Part shown: positions 18,451 to 27,897 of the stretch, piece by piece | Layout: every line of letters starts with the position of its first letter | Position numbering within the stretch: position 1 is the first letter of the stretch | Assembly: GCF_002015075.1 (NCBI RefSeq) | Contig: NZ_MUXZ01000027.1 | Location: 15,456-79,455, forward strand | Direction of reading: 5' to 3' | DNA length: 64,000 nt | Source of the DNA: Canicola haemoglobinophilus | GTDB taxonomy: Bacteria > Pseudomonadota > Gammaproteobacteria > Enterobacterales > Pasteurellaceae | Program-made: the position numbers and the translations under genes | Notes under the pieces: generated by a model | Database searches by the model: none | What the model was told of the DNA's origin: nothing | Seen by the model: only the letters and a program-made list of their open reading frames with translations

Positions 18451-18927
18451 ATGGAAAAGAAAATGAAATCTCTTGATAGCATTGATATAAAAATTCTGAA
18501 CGAATTACAAAGAAATGGGAAAATTTCCAATATTGATTTATCAAAAAAAGTGGGGTTGTCGCCAACACCTTGTTTAGAACGTGTGAAACGCTTAGAAAGA
18601 CAAGGGGTTATTATGGGGTATAGAGCTTTATTAAACCCAGAATTATTGGACTCACCTTTATTAGTTATTGTGGAGATTACGTTGGTCCGTGGGCGTCCAG
18701 ATGTATTTGAAGAATTTAATGCGGCAGTACAACAATTAGATGAAATTCAAGAATGTCATTTAGTTTCAGGGGATTTTGACTATTTATTGAAAACTCGTGT
18801 GGCAGATATGGCAGCATACCGTAAATTACTGGGTACAACTTTATTGCGTTTACCGGGTGTAAATGACACTCGTACTTATGTAGTAATGGAAGAAGTTAAA
18901 CAGACTAATTTTTTACAATTGAAATAA
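18451..18927 (+). CDS. lrp: leucine-responsive regulatory protein
   Basis: AsnC/Lrp family transcription factor. The N-terminal helix-turn-helix includes NIDLSKKVGLSPTPCLERVKR, and a ligand-binding RAM domain follows. At 158 aa with the VGLSPTPCLERV motif it is Lrp rather than AsnC. The start lies behind AAAGGGG. It is followed one base later by ftsK, an arrangement shared with other gammaproteobacteria. Confidence 0.93.
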   Translation: MEKKMKSLDSIDIKILNELQRNGKISNIDLSKKVGLSPTPCLERVKRLERQGVIMGYRALLNPELLDSPLLVIVEITLVRGRPDVFEEFNAAVQQLDEIQECHLVSGDFDYLLKTRVADMAAYRKLLGTTLLRLPGVNDTRTYVVMEEVKQTNFLQLK

Positions 18928-18928
18928 T

Positions 18929-21670
18929 ATGATTAAAGGTATTAAACAATTTTTCTTACCGAAAAGAGATTTGGTGGAGTTTCTTTTAATTTCTACCGCA
19001 CTTTTTGGTTTTTATTTGATTATTGCTTGGTTCAGTTATAGCCCTTTTGATAGTGCGTGGGCTGTGTCTTCTTTTCAAACAGAAACACTTAATAAAGCCG
19101 GTGCCTTTGGGGCTTGGTTGATTGATTTATTTTTCACTTTCTTCGGGCAAGTGGGGAATATCATACCTTTTGTTTTGCTCGTTTCGCCGCTTTATTTTTT
19201 ACATACTAAGCGAACTCAAGGATTAAGTTGGACAAGATTTTTCTTGCGAATTTTTGGTTTTATTACCTTGCTTATGGGATTGACTATTTTGGCAACTTTA
19301 ATGTTAGCAAATACCACATATCATTTATCTGGTGGCGTGTTAGGTGGTAGCTTAGTTGTGAGTTTATATCCTTTATTTTCCAATCAATTTCCTTTGATTA
19401 TTATTGGTTGTATAACTTCTATTATTGGCTTTATTTTCTGTTCAGGCGCTTCCTTATTTTATTTAGTGATGAATTGTTATGATTGGATCACAATGAAAGA
19501 TAAAGGTGTTGCGTCAGTCCAGCAAGCTGATGCAGAGCCTACAGAACAAGAGCTAGAAGAAATTATCATTGCATCGCCTTTCACAGAACAGAAAGTTGAG
19601 GATAATCAAGCAAAAGAGCAAGAATCTAATTTAGTCAATATCAATAACTTTATTAATATTCAAGGCTTGCCTGACGAAGAAAACCAAGATGAACAAAAGA
19701 AAGTCACGGAAGAAGAAATACCAAATCTTGCTGAGCCAATTTTAGTTGAGAAAAATGAGGTAGTTGATATTACTCAAACTTTGGGTAATTTGGATCAACA
19801 AGATTTAGTTATCCCAACAGTTTCTTTACCAACAGAGGAAAGGGATGGATTAGGATGGGAATTGAAAAATGAGCTAGAACAGACCGCACTTTCTGATGAT
19901 AAACATGTTGAAGACAGCAATATGGATGAATTAGCCAGCCAATTCTCTGCATTTAAGCAACAGCGTTTAGATGCAATGGAGCAACGAGCAAAAGAAATTG
20001 GGGCAGAAGATACTTTAAAAGTAATTTTATCTAATGACGTTAATCAAGATGAGAATCTTGTTGAAGAGACAGCAGAGAATAATACAGTGGCACAAAGTGC
20101 GGTGAATTATAAGCCTTATGGTAATAGTCTTATTCATCCAGCATTACAGCAGCCAGTCACTGTTAAGGAAAAACCTAGCACACCATTGCCAAGTTTAGAT
20201 TTATTAGAACGTAGAACTGTTCAAGCCTATAACATTACTCAAGATGAAATTTTAGAAACCTCTCAACGTATCATGCAACAATTGCGTAATTTTAATGTGA
20301 AAGCTGAAGTGAGAGATGTGCTAGTGGGCCCAGTAGTAACTCGTTATGAATTAGAATTACAACCGGGGGTAAAAGCCTCGAAAGTCACCAGCATTGATAC
20401 AGATTTAGCAAGAGCATTGATGTTCCGATCTATTCGTATTGCGGAGGTTATTCCGGGTAAACCATACATTGGTATTGAAACTCCAAATCTACAACGTCAG
20501 ATTGTGCCTTTGCGTGATGTCTTGGACAGTGATGAATTTCGTCAATCTGAAGCCTTATTGCCAATGGCATTGGGGAAAGATATTAGTGGTAAACCTGTAA
20601 TTGTGGATTTAGCCAAAATGCCGCATTTGTTAGTTGCTGGTTCTACTGGTTCAGGTAAGTCTGTGGGCGTAAATACTATGATTTTAAGTTTACTTTTCCG
20701 AGTTAAACCTGAGGAAGTAAAATTTATCATGATTGATCCAAAAGTGGTGGAATTATCTGTCTATAACGGAATTCCTCACTTACTTACAGAAGTGGTCACG
20801 GATATGAAAAAAGCAGCGAATGCATTGCGTTGGTGTGTAGATGAAATGGAACGCCGTTATCAATTATTATCTGCTTTAAGAGTGCGTAATATTGAAGGAT
20901 ACAACGAAAAAATTGCGGAATATGAAGCCTTAAATATGCCTATTCCAAATCCACTTTGGCGACCGGGCGATACAATGGATACGTTGCCGCCTCCGTTAGA
21001 AAAATTAAGCTATATCGTTCTTATTGTTGATGAATTTGCTGATTTGATGATGGTGGCAGGTAAGCAGATCGAAGAACTTATTGCCCGTTTAGCACAAAAA
21101 GCGCGTGCGATTGGTATTCACTTGATTTTGGCAACTCAACGACCATCAGTCGATGTAATTACTGGTTTGATTAAAGCCAATATTCCAAGCCGTATTGCCT
21201 TTACCGTAGCGAGTAAAATTGACTCAAGAACCATTTTGGATCAAGGTGGAGCCGAGGCATTATTAGGGCGTGGTGATATGCTTTATTCTGCTCAAGGCTC
21301 ATCTGAATTATTGCGTGTACATGGTGCGTTTATGAGCGATGATGAGGTTGTTCGTATTGCAGATGACTGGCGTGCTCGTGGCAAACCAAACTACATTGAT
21401 AGTATTTTGGAAAGTGCAGAGGAAGAAAGTGCGGATAATAATTCGGACTATGATAGCAATGGCGACTTAGATGATTTATTTGATGAAGTTGTTGAATTTG
21501 TAGTCAATACTGGCATTACGTCAGCCTCCTATATTCAACGCCGTTTCCGAGTTGGCTTTAACCGAGCTAGTAGAATTATGGATCAATTGGAAGAGCAAGG
21601 CATAGTTTCACCACCACAACAACAAAAAAATGGCAAACGAGAAGTTCTGGCAAGGAAAGGGGATTATTAA
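18929..21670 (+). CDS. ftsK: DNA translocase FtsK
   Basis: Septal DNA pump that clears and resolves chromosome dimers. Four N-terminal membrane helices lie within about the first 185 residues, followed by an acidic low-complexity linker of about 225 residues. The RecA-like motor has Walker A GSTGSGKS near 571-578, and a winged-helix gamma domain forms the last 70 residues. At 913 aa it is shorter than E. coli FtsK because the linker is short. It follows lrp directly. Confidence 0.96.
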   Translation: MIKGIKQFFLPKRDLVEFLLISTALFGFYLIIAWFSYSPFDSAWAVSSFQTETLNKAGAFGAWLIDLFFTFFGQVGNIIPFVLLVSPLYFLHTKRTQGLSWTRFFLRIFGFITLLMGLTILATLMLANTTYHLSGGVLGGSLVVSLYPLFSNQFPLIIIGCITSIIGFIFCSGASLFYLVMNCYDWITMKDKGVASVQQADAEPTEQELEEIIIASPFTEQKVEDNQAKEQESNLVNINNFINIQGLPDEENQDEQKKVTEEEIPNLAEPILVEKNEVVDITQTLGNLDQQDLVIPTVSLPTEERDGLGWELKNELEQTALSDDKHVEDSNMDELASQFSAFKQQRLDAMEQRAKEIGAEDTLKVILSNDVNQDENLVEETAENNTVAQSAVNYKPYGNSLIHPALQQPVTVKEKPSTPLPSLDLLERRTVQAYNITQDEILETSQRIMQQLRNFNVKAEVRDVLVGPVVTRYELELQPGVKASKVTSIDTDLARALMFRSIRIAEVIPGKPYIGIETPNLQRQIVPLRDVLDSDEFRQSEALLPMALGKDISGKPVIVDLAKMPHLLVAGSTGSGKSVGVNTMILSLLFRVKPEEVKFIMIDPKVVELSVYNGIPHLLTEVVTDMKKAANALRWCVDEMERRYQLLSALRVRNIEGYNEKIAEYEALNMPIPNPLWRPGDTMDTLPPPLEKLSYIVLIVDEFADLMMVAGKQIEELIARLAQKARAIGIHLILATQRPSVDVITGLIKANIPSRIAFTVASKIDSRTILDQGGAEALLGRGDMLYSAQGSSELLRVHGAFMSDDEVVRIADDWRARGKPNYIDSILESAEEESADNNSDYDSNGDLDDLFDEVVEFVVNTGITSASYIQRRFRVGFNRASRIMDQLEEQGIVSPPQQQKNGKREVLARKGDY

Positions 21671-21698
21671 ACTAGACTTATTATTGAGCTTTAAGTAT

Positions 21699-21732
21699 AA
21701 AAAATGAGGAAAGTATTTTTCCTCATTTTTTT
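21699..21732. terminator. bidirectional terminator ftsK / uhpC-like
   Basis: Stem AAAATGAGGAAA / TTTCCTCATTTT with A and T tracts on either side, between two convergent genes. Confidence 0.85.
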
Positions 21733-21756
21733 ATCTTTGTTTACTGCAAGGGTTTA

Positions 21757-23082
21757 TTAGTTACTTTTTTGATTACGTTTATTTTGTAGAATAAACACTA
21801 AGATTAGCAGTAATGCGCATGATAAAGAAATTACAAATAATGTTCCGAAGAAACCATTCCATTTAAATTGCTCAATAATTAATGAGAGCGGTAATCCAGC
21901 TATTGCAGCACCAATATATGCAAATAGACTAACAAACCCAGTTGATGCTCCAGATGCATATTTATGTGAATTTTCTGCAGCTGCCATCGCAATGAGGAAT
22001 TGAGGTCCAAAAATGAAGAAGCCCATTAAGAAGAACAATGATGACATGATAAGTTTATTATCACTTGGAATGAGCCATAATCCTAATGCAACTAAAATGA
22101 TCCCAACAACATAAATGATGTTCATTTGTGTGCGGTTTCCATTAAAGAATTTATCAGAACCCCAACCAGCAAATAATGCACCTAAAAAACCACCAACTTC
22201 AAAAAATGCAATGACAGTATTGGCTTGTAGTAAATCATAATGATGAGTTTCTGTTAAATATAAGTTACCCCAGTCATTAATCCCTGTGCGCACGATATAA
22301 ACTAATCCATAGGAAATCGCTAATGCCCAAATAATATTATTTTTGAATACATAGTTTTTTAAGATTTCCCATCTAGATAGCCCAACACCTTCATTCTCAT
22401 GTTTTTGTTCAGCAACATCATTGCGCCATTCACCTACTGTAGGTAATCCCATTGAGCTAGGTCTATCTCTTAGTAAGATACATAAACCAAGACCAATAAC
22501 TACCGCAATAGCACCAGGAATAATCATTCCATATCGCCATCCTAAAGCGAGGGTAACCGCACCAGCGATAATCGGAATAAGTGCTCCTCCTAGATTATGG
22601 GATGTATTCCAAATCGCCCACCATAATCCACGCTCATTACGAGAATACCAAGTATTTAGAATTTTGGAGCATGGAGGCCATCCCCATCCTTGGAAGAATG
22701 CATTAATCATCCACAATGTGACAAACATAAAAATGGATGAACTCATACCAAATAAAATATTGACAATACCTGTTGCCATTAAGCCTAATCCCATAAAATA
22801 TCTAGGATTAGATCTATCACCAATGACTCCCGATAAAAATTTAGATACACCATAAGTTAGGTAAAAAGCAGTTCCCATAATCCCTATATCTGCTTTTTGT
22901 AAGCCTAAATCGGATAGCATCGCTGGCATAACAAAATTAAAGCCTTTCCTTGTAAAATAGAAAACGGCATATCCAATATAGCTGACAATCATTAAGTGTA
23001 ATCGCCAATATTTATATGTTTTATCAATTTCCTCTTTTGTCTTAGTAACAGGCAAATCAGGGGCTTCTTTAAAAATACTCAT
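21757..23082 (-). CDS. UhpC-like organophosphate:phosphate antiporter (MFS)
   Basis: Twelve-helix major facilitator of the organophosphate:Pi antiporter family. It is very close in pattern to E. coli UhpC (KYWRLHLMIVSYIGYAVFYF, FFQGWGWPP, GINDWGNLYLTE). The start at 23082 follows GGAGAT; the upstream ATG at 23112 is an extension. It is 441 aa. UhpC in enterics is a glucose-6-phosphate sensor working with UhpB, but no uhpA or uhpB is here. Divergence from deoC suggests it imports a sugar phosphate, perhaps deoxyribose-5-phosphate. That substrate is an inference. Confidence 0.85.
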   Translation of the reverse strand: MSIFKEAPDLPVTKTKEEIDKTYKYWRLHLMIVSYIGYAVFYFTRKGFNFVMPAMLSDLGLQKADIGIMGTAFYLTYGVSKFLSGVIGDRSNPRYFMGLGLMATGIVNILFGMSSSIFMFVTLWMINAFFQGWGWPPCSKILNTWYSRNERGLWWAIWNTSHNLGGALIPIIAGAVTLALGWRYGMIIPGAIAVVIGLGLCILLRDRPSSMGLPTVGEWRNDVAEQKHENEGVGLSRWEILKNYVFKNNIIWALAISYGLVYIVRTGINDWGNLYLTETHHYDLLQANTVIAFFEVGGFLGALFAGWGSDKFFNGNRTQMNIIYVVGIILVALGLWLIPSDNKLIMSSLFFLMGFFIFGPQFLIAMAAAENSHKYASGASTGFVSLFAYIGAAIAGLPLSLIIEQFKWNGFFGTLFVISLSCALLLILVFILQNKRNQKSN

Positions 23083-23158
23083 ATTAATATCTCCATAAAT
23101 GTTATATAACAAATAAAATTTACTTTTTAATATGTTATATTAAAATAAATGTTAAAAA

Positions 23159-23174
23159 ATTGACATTTATCACA
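23159..23174. promoter_or_regulatory. CRP-like site between uhpC-like gene and deoC
   Basis: ATTGA-CATTTA-TCACA: the right half is perfect and the left matches three of five bases of TGTGA-N6-TCACA. It sits in the 163-bp divergent region, about 72 bp before deoC. Confidence 0.5.
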
Positions 23175-23245
23175 GTTTTTAAATTTTTTTGCTGTATCAT
23201 GTAAAAAATTGAAAATAACCTAGAAAATGACGAAGGAGATTAATA

Positions 23246-23932
23246 ATGAACTCAATGATAAATCCTAATGAAATCGCTAAATTTATTGATCATACAGCAC
23301 TTACTGCTGAGAAAACTGAGCAAGACATAATCCAATTATGTGAAGAGGCTATTGAACATGGCTTTTTCTCTGTATGTATTAATTCTGGCTATATTCCATT
23401 AGCTAAACAAAAATTAAAAGATACTAATGTTAAAATCTGCACAGTGGTAGGATTTCCACTCGGCGCAAACTTATCCTCAGTGAAGGCTTTTGAGGCAGAA
23501 CAAGCTATTCAAGCGGGTGCAGAGGAAGTTGATATGGTCATCAACGTAGGTTGGATTAAATCAGCGAAATGGGATCAAGTGCGGTCAGATATTGCAACAG
23601 TTTTAAATGCTTGCCATGGCGTTACTTTAAAAGTTATTTTAGAAACTTGTTTGTTAACAAAAGAAGAAATTATCAAAGCTTGTGAAATTTGTCGTGATCT
23701 TAATGTTGGATTTGTTAAAACATCAACAGGCTTTAACAAAGGTGGTGCAACGGTTGAAGACATTAAATTAATGAGACAAACTGTTGGTGAAACAATAGGA
23801 GTAAAAGCATCAGGTGGCGTGAGAGATACAGAAACAGCAATAGCGATGATCGAGGCTGGAGCAACTAGGATTGGTGCAAGTGCTGGTATCGCAATTATCA
23901 AAGGTTTGAAAGCGGATTCTGGTTTATATTAG
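23246..23932 (+). CDS. deoC: deoxyribose-phosphate aldolase
   Basis: Cleaves 2-deoxyribose-5-phosphate to acetaldehyde and glyceraldehyde-3-phosphate. The Schiff-base lysine is K158 in VKTSTGF, with the helper residues D96 (EEVDMVINVG) and K187 (GVKASGGVRD). It is 228 aa and the start lies behind GAAGGAGA. It stands alone, without deoA, deoB or deoD, divergent from the UhpC-like carrier, and is followed by a strong terminator. Confidence 0.95.
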   Translation: MNSMINPNEIAKFIDHTALTAEKTEQDIIQLCEEAIEHGFFSVCINSGYIPLAKQKLKDTNVKICTVVGFPLGANLSSVKAFEAEQAIQAGAEEVDMVINVGWIKSAKWDQVRSDIATVLNACHGVTLKVILETCLLTKEEIIKACEICRDLNVGFVKTSTGFNKGGATVEDIKLMRQTVGETIGVKASGGVRDTETAIAMIEAGATRIGASAGIAIIKGLKADSGLY

Positions 23933-23969
23933 GATGAAAAAATTCTAACAATTAAATTTGTAAGAATTT

Positions 23970-24010
23970 AACTTGTAGAGGATCTGGATTGAACCTCTAC
24001 AAGTTTTTTA
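23970..24010 (+). terminator. deoC terminator
   Basis: Stem AACTTGTAGAGG / CCTCTACAAGTT followed by T residues, 38 bp after the deoC stop. It may also serve the convergent AhpD-like gene. Confidence 0.85.
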
Positions 24011-24011
24011 T

Positions 24012-24554
24012 TTATGCAAAATCTTGCAATTCAGGGTTGATTGGTGTTTCTGCGATATTTACATAGTTACATAAAGTCGCCAAGCTTACACCTAAAATAA
24101 CATCAATCGCATTTTGTTGATTGTAACCCGCTGCAAAAAACTCGTTGAGTTGTGCATCGGTGAGTTTAGCTTTTTGCAATATTACTGCTAGAGTAAAACG
24201 AGCTAAAGTATCTAATTTTAAATTGCTATCAATACGGGCGATTGTGCGAATTGCATTGACTACTTCCTCTGGCATTTTGAGCAATTTAAGTGAAATTTTC
24301 GTGTGTCCAGCCACACAGAAACCACATCCATTTACTACCGCAGCTGTAATTTGTACAACTTCACGTTCTTCAGGCGTTAAGCTGTTACGTCCATTAATAG
24401 CACCAACAGTGCGGTATGTTTCTAGGGCTGTTGGTGCATTTGCTAAAACGCCGATCAAATTTGGGATAAAACCATTGGCTTGTTGTACGGCTTTTAGTGC
24501 CTCTTGTGAGTCTGCTGGTGCGCTGTCAATAGTATGGATAGTAAATTTAGACAT
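24012..24554 (-). CDS. AhpD-like/carboxymuconolactone decarboxylase family protein
   Basis: A 180-aa all-helical protein. The motif CGFCVAGHTK carries the CxxCxxxH site of AhpD-like alkylhydroperoxidases, usually involved in thiol peroxidase chemistry. A similar single-gene protein occurs in H. influenzae. The physiological partner is unknown. It stands alone between deoC and mtgA. Confidence 0.75.
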   Translation of the reverse strand: MSKFTIHTIDSAPADSQEALKAVQQANGFIPNLIGVLANAPTALETYRTVGAINGRNSLTPEEREVVQITAAVVNGCGFCVAGHTKISLKLLKMPEEVVNAIRTIARIDSNLKLDTLARFTLAVILQKAKLTDAQLNEFFAAGYNQQNAIDVILGVSLATLCNYVNIAETPINPELQDFA

Positions 24555-24674
24555 AAATGTTCCTTTTAAAAGTTAGATGAAGAAATTGGAGAAATAATAG
24601 AATGAAATCTTTGCTTATGGCAAAACGTTTTTGCGGATTTCTTAGATAAAAAGGCTATGCTATATAGCTATATT

Positions 24675-25391
24675 TTATAAGTTGTTCAGGTAACTTTTAC
24701 CCAAGTTATTCATTTGCTGCATAATCCATTTTTGTTTGCGTTTGGTATAAGCACTAGGATTATTTGCTTTGAAAATTATAGGATTTGGCAAAATAGCCGC
24801 TAATAATGCGGCTTCTTGTTGTGTTAAATATTGGGCGGACTTCTTGAAATAATGTTGGCTTGTGGCTTCAACGCCAAAAATTCCACGCCCAAACTCTGCA
24901 ATATTCAAATAGACTTCTAAAATACGTTTTTTATTCCACAGCAATTCCAGTGATAAAGTCACTGGGATTTCTAATCCTTTTCTAAGCCAACTTTGCCCAT
25001 GCCATAAATAAAGGTTTTTTGCTGTTTGTTGAGAAATACTTGAACCACCTCTCGTTCTAGAGGATTGTTGATTATGTAGTATCGCTTTTTCAATGGAGTT
25101 CCAATCAAATCCATGATGTTGAGCAAAAAGTTGATCTTCGGCAGCGATAACTGCTAATTGCATTTGCCAAGAAATTTTCTCTAAAGGTACCCACTGATAT
25201 TGAATTGAATAATTATTTGCAACGCTGAAATTGGCTATTTTTTGTTGCAGCATATAGGCAGAGAAGGGGATAGGCACAAAGCGCAAAAGTAGAGTCAGAG
25301 CGAAAAAAAGCAACAAAAAAGAGCAGAAAAGTTTTTTACTTTTCTGCTTGAGTTTTTTGATTAATCGCTGCCTAATTTGCTTTATCTTCAT
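24675..25391 (-). CDS. mtgA: monofunctional peptidoglycan glycosyltransferase
   Basis: GT51 enzyme that polymerises lipid II in the periplasm. One membrane anchor lies near residues 22-42, and the catalytic glutamate is in AAEDQLFAQHHGFD. The GGSSISQQTAKNLYLW motif is complete. There is no transpeptidase domain, so at 238 aa it is the monofunctional MtgA. It overlaps the 3' end of trpR by 20 bp and must be co-transcribed with it. Confidence 0.94.
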   Translation of the reverse strand: MKIKQIRQRLIKKLKQKSKKLFCSFLLLFFALTLLLRFVPIPFSAYMLQQKIANFSVANNYSIQYQWVPLEKISWQMQLAVIAAEDQLFAQHHGFDWNSIEKAILHNQQSSRTRGGSSISQQTAKNLYLWHGQSWLRKGLEIPVTLSLELLWNKKRILEVYLNIAEFGRGIFGVEATSQHYFKKSAQYLTQQEAALLAAILPNPIIFKANNPSAYTKRKQKWIMQQMNNLGKSYLNNL

Positions 25392-25680
25392 TGTTTAGTT
25401 GTTCTTTAACCCAATCCATAAATTCAGGCGGCATAATTTTAATCATATTTGAACCTCTCGTAATTGTTGCCGCACTTGTATTTAAATTTTGCTGGATTTC
25501 CCGTTGTGCTAAAGATTTATTGAGTAATTGAGATACAATTTGAACGCGTAAACCAACAGCATCTCGTTCATCGGCAGTGAGTAATAAGGTCAGTAATTCT
25601 TGTTCTTTACCTTGTTCAAAAGCTTTTCGCAGTAGATTAAGAAATTCATTCCACTGTTCCATATTTCGACTTACGTACAT
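25372..25680 (-). CDS. trpR: trp operon repressor TrpR
   Basis: Small tryptophan-dependent repressor of 102 aa. The helix-turn-helix SLAQREIQQNLNTSAATITRGSN is split over the classic TrpR positions. Downstream it overlaps mtgA. Directly upstream lies a trp-operator-like palindrome that overlaps the stop codon of slt, pointing to autoregulation. The slt-trpR order resembles that of E. coli. Confidence 0.93.
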   Translation of the reverse strand: MYVSRNMEQWNEFLNLLRKAFEQGKEQELLTLLLTADERDAVGLRVQIVSQLLNKSLAQREIQQNLNTSAATITRGSNMIKIMPPEFMDWVKEQLNNEDKAN

Positions 25681-25691
25681 ATTTCTCTCCT

Positions 25692-25707
25692 TACTATTAA
25701 ACTAGTA
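25692..25707 (-). promoter_or_regulatory. TrpR operator candidate
   Basis: TACTATTAAACTAGTA differs at two positions of the core from the E. coli operator core ACTAGTTAACTAGT. It lies 12 bp before the trpR start and covers the slt stop codon (25702-25704). Confidence 0.6.
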
Positions 25708-27795
25708 TGTTCTATTATATTCCTCTTCTGTGAATTTTTGAACAGGAAGATTTTGCAAAAGTTGGTAATAATAAGCATAGGTCAACACATTTTGTACATA
25801 ACCTCTTGTTTCATAAAAAGGTATAGTTGCCACAAACTCTGCCATAGACAATGTACCATTCGATTTTTGTAACCATTGTTCAACACGTTTTGCTCCAGCG
25901 TTATAAGCTGCCGCAATTAAAATGCGATTATTGCCATATTTGTCATAAAGTTCTGCTAAATGTTGTGTGCCAAGCATAATATTATCAATGGGATCAAAGA
26001 GCTGATTTTCATTGTTATAAGGTAGATTAAATTTTTGTGCTGTCAGCTTTGCTGTGCTTGGCAACAGTTGCATTAATCCTCGTGCGTTAGCGGAAGAGGT
26101 CACATTCGCTTGCCATGCGCTTTCTTGGCGAGCGATTGCCATAGCAAAAGTGCGGTGGATTTTTTTATTTTTTAGAAAAGTGTCAAACCATGTTTGATAA
26201 GCGTTAGGCAAGCGCAAATGAATATATTGCCATGCTTTTGCTTGAATAGTACTTTCCACTTGTAGATCGTACCATTGCTGTGTTTCTGCATATTTTGCCA
26301 ATGCTAATTTTTCATTTTGATTTGCTTGAGCAAGTAGTTGCTGCCATTCTTGTTTTACATAGCTATGTTCATTTAACAATTTCAATTCTTGAATTCTAGC
26401 GAATTCAGAGGCAAATTTTTGCGCAATATCTTGTTCCAGTTGTTGATTGTAAAAATACTGCATTGTTGGGCGGTATTCTGTTCCTAATTCCTGATTAGCT
26501 AGCATTGGGTAGAAACCGAGGGAGTTACGCATATTTTGTAAAATCTGTTGCGCTTGTTTGTGTTTGCCTTGTTTTTCCAATTCAACAGCAATCCAATATT
26601 GCCATTCCTCTTTCTTCTTCCCTTGTTCAGAAAGCTGGTTAAGCCATTCCCAGCGGTTTTCTTGCTGGCGAATAGCCATTCTGATACGTCTTTCAGTTAA
26701 TTGGTCTATTTTCAGTAGTTGTAATTGCGTATCTCGCCATTGTTGTAACTGAGTAATATCAGTATCAAAAATATGACTAATTAAATACTTTTTCCATTGC
26801 GTGATTTGCTCTGCATTAAGTTGAAATTTGTGTGCCCATGTTTCAAATTGTGCAAAAGGTTCATTTATATTGAGTTGTGACTCTGGCAATTTTTTTATAA
26901 AAGCAGGAAAAATCGACAATAGAACACGTTGATGTACTGGATTATTCGGGTCAAGATTATTGATATGGAAACTGTTTTGACTGCCATTTTGCAATCTTAG
27001 TGGCGATTTTAATAACAAGAGTAAGTCATTCAACCAAGTCTTCATATCCCCATTAGCTTGGTTGATAAGATGACTAAGTAAAGCTGAATTGCCTTTTTCA
27101 AAAGCGAAGACTGCACGTTGTTGAAGTAATTCATCTGTTAAATATTCTTGCTGCCATTGACTAAAAATAGGATCACATTGTGTTGGCAAACTATTTCCAT
27201 TAAGCCACAGCTTTTGGATTTCATTGGCATAATCAGAAAGTGCGGTGCTTTTTTGATTTTTTTTAGCGATTTCAATTTGTGCTTCAAGGGTAGTGCATTT
27301 AGTGGTGGTATCTTTTGCGAGGTAATGTGCATTATCGATAATATCTTGCCAATTTTGCTGTTGTTTCGCTTGTTTTAACCATGCTTTTTTCAACTCATTG
27401 AGCAAAATAAAATCAGGATAGCGTTGTGACAATTGTTTAATTTGTTCAAAAGTAAGTGGCTTATGTTGTTTCAGCCATTGATATTGAGCGTAAGGATAAA
27501 GAGGGTAATCCGCTAATTCAGCTAATAAGTTTTCAGTTATCTGCAAGGTATTTTCACTATCTGATTTTTTTAGATATTCCGTCAGCTTTTGATAAATTTC
27601 TCGTTGTTGATGACGTTTTTCTTGCAATAGAAATTGATCTTGTAATTGTTGAATTTGTTGTTGCTGTTGTGTGATTGTCTGTTTGAATTGTGCAATTTCT
27701 TCAAGAGAATTAGAGACAGTATTTGCCTTTGTTGCAAAGCTGGAAAGTGCGGTGGCAAAAAGTAAAAATCCGAATGTAGCTAATTTGGGTTGCAT
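25702..27795 (-). CDS. slt: soluble lytic murein transglycosylase
   Basis: Periplasmic enzyme that cleaves peptidoglycan to 1,6-anhydro-muropeptides. A signal peptide (MQPKLATFGFLLFATALSSF, cleaved after FATKA or nearby) is followed by a coiled-coil stretch and a long alpha-superhelical U domain. The C-terminal lysozyme-like domain has its catalytic glutamate in ARQESAWQ and the motif GLMQLLPSTA. It is 697 aa. The start at 27795 has AAGGAACC before it. The sequence around the start is repeated about 1.7 kb upstream beyond the nuclease cassette. Confidence 0.93.
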   Translation of the reverse strand: MQPKLATFGFLLFATALSSFATKANTVSNSLEEIAQFKQTITQQQQQIQQLQDQFLLQEKRHQQREIYQKLTEYLKKSDSENTLQITENLLAELADYPLYPYAQYQWLKQHKPLTFEQIKQLSQRYPDFILLNELKKAWLKQAKQQQNWQDIIDNAHYLAKDTTTKCTTLEAQIEIAKKNQKSTALSDYANEIQKLWLNGNSLPTQCDPIFSQWQQEYLTDELLQQRAVFAFEKGNSALLSHLINQANGDMKTWLNDLLLLLKSPLRLQNGSQNSFHINNLDPNNPVHQRVLLSIFPAFIKKLPESQLNINEPFAQFETWAHKFQLNAEQITQWKKYLISHIFDTDITQLQQWRDTQLQLLKIDQLTERRIRMAIRQQENRWEWLNQLSEQGKKKEEWQYWIAVELEKQGKHKQAQQILQNMRNSLGFYPMLANQELGTEYRPTMQYFYNQQLEQDIAQKFASEFARIQELKLLNEHSYVKQEWQQLLAQANQNEKLALAKYAETQQWYDLQVESTIQAKAWQYIHLRLPNAYQTWFDTFLKNKKIHRTFAMAIARQESAWQANVTSSANARGLMQLLPSTAKLTAQKFNLPYNNENQLFDPIDNIMLGTQHLAELYDKYGNNRILIAAAYNAGAKRVEQWLQKSNGTLSMAEFVATIPFYETRGYVQNVLTYAYYYQLLQNLPVQKFTEEEYNRTY

Positions 27796-27828
27796 TGAGG
27801 TTCCTTTTATGTTGCTTTTATAGAAAAC

Positions 27829-27864
27829 CAAACTCACTTTTCTTATCCTAAAAAGTGAGTTTTT
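27829..27864 (+). terminator. hairpin between slt and the nuclease cassette
   Basis: Stem AAACTCACTTTT / AAAAAGTGAGTTTTT. It is followed by T residues on the plus strand and only weakly on the minus strand. It separates the cassette from slt. Confidence 0.5.
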
Positions 27865-27897
27865 AACTATTTTGACTGCTTATAGGAAAATAAGTCA

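Noticed and set aside
22421..22855. A 144-codon plus-strand frame opposite the UhpC-like gene
   Set aside because: Antisense to a conserved transporter, with no family resemblance and no ribosome site.
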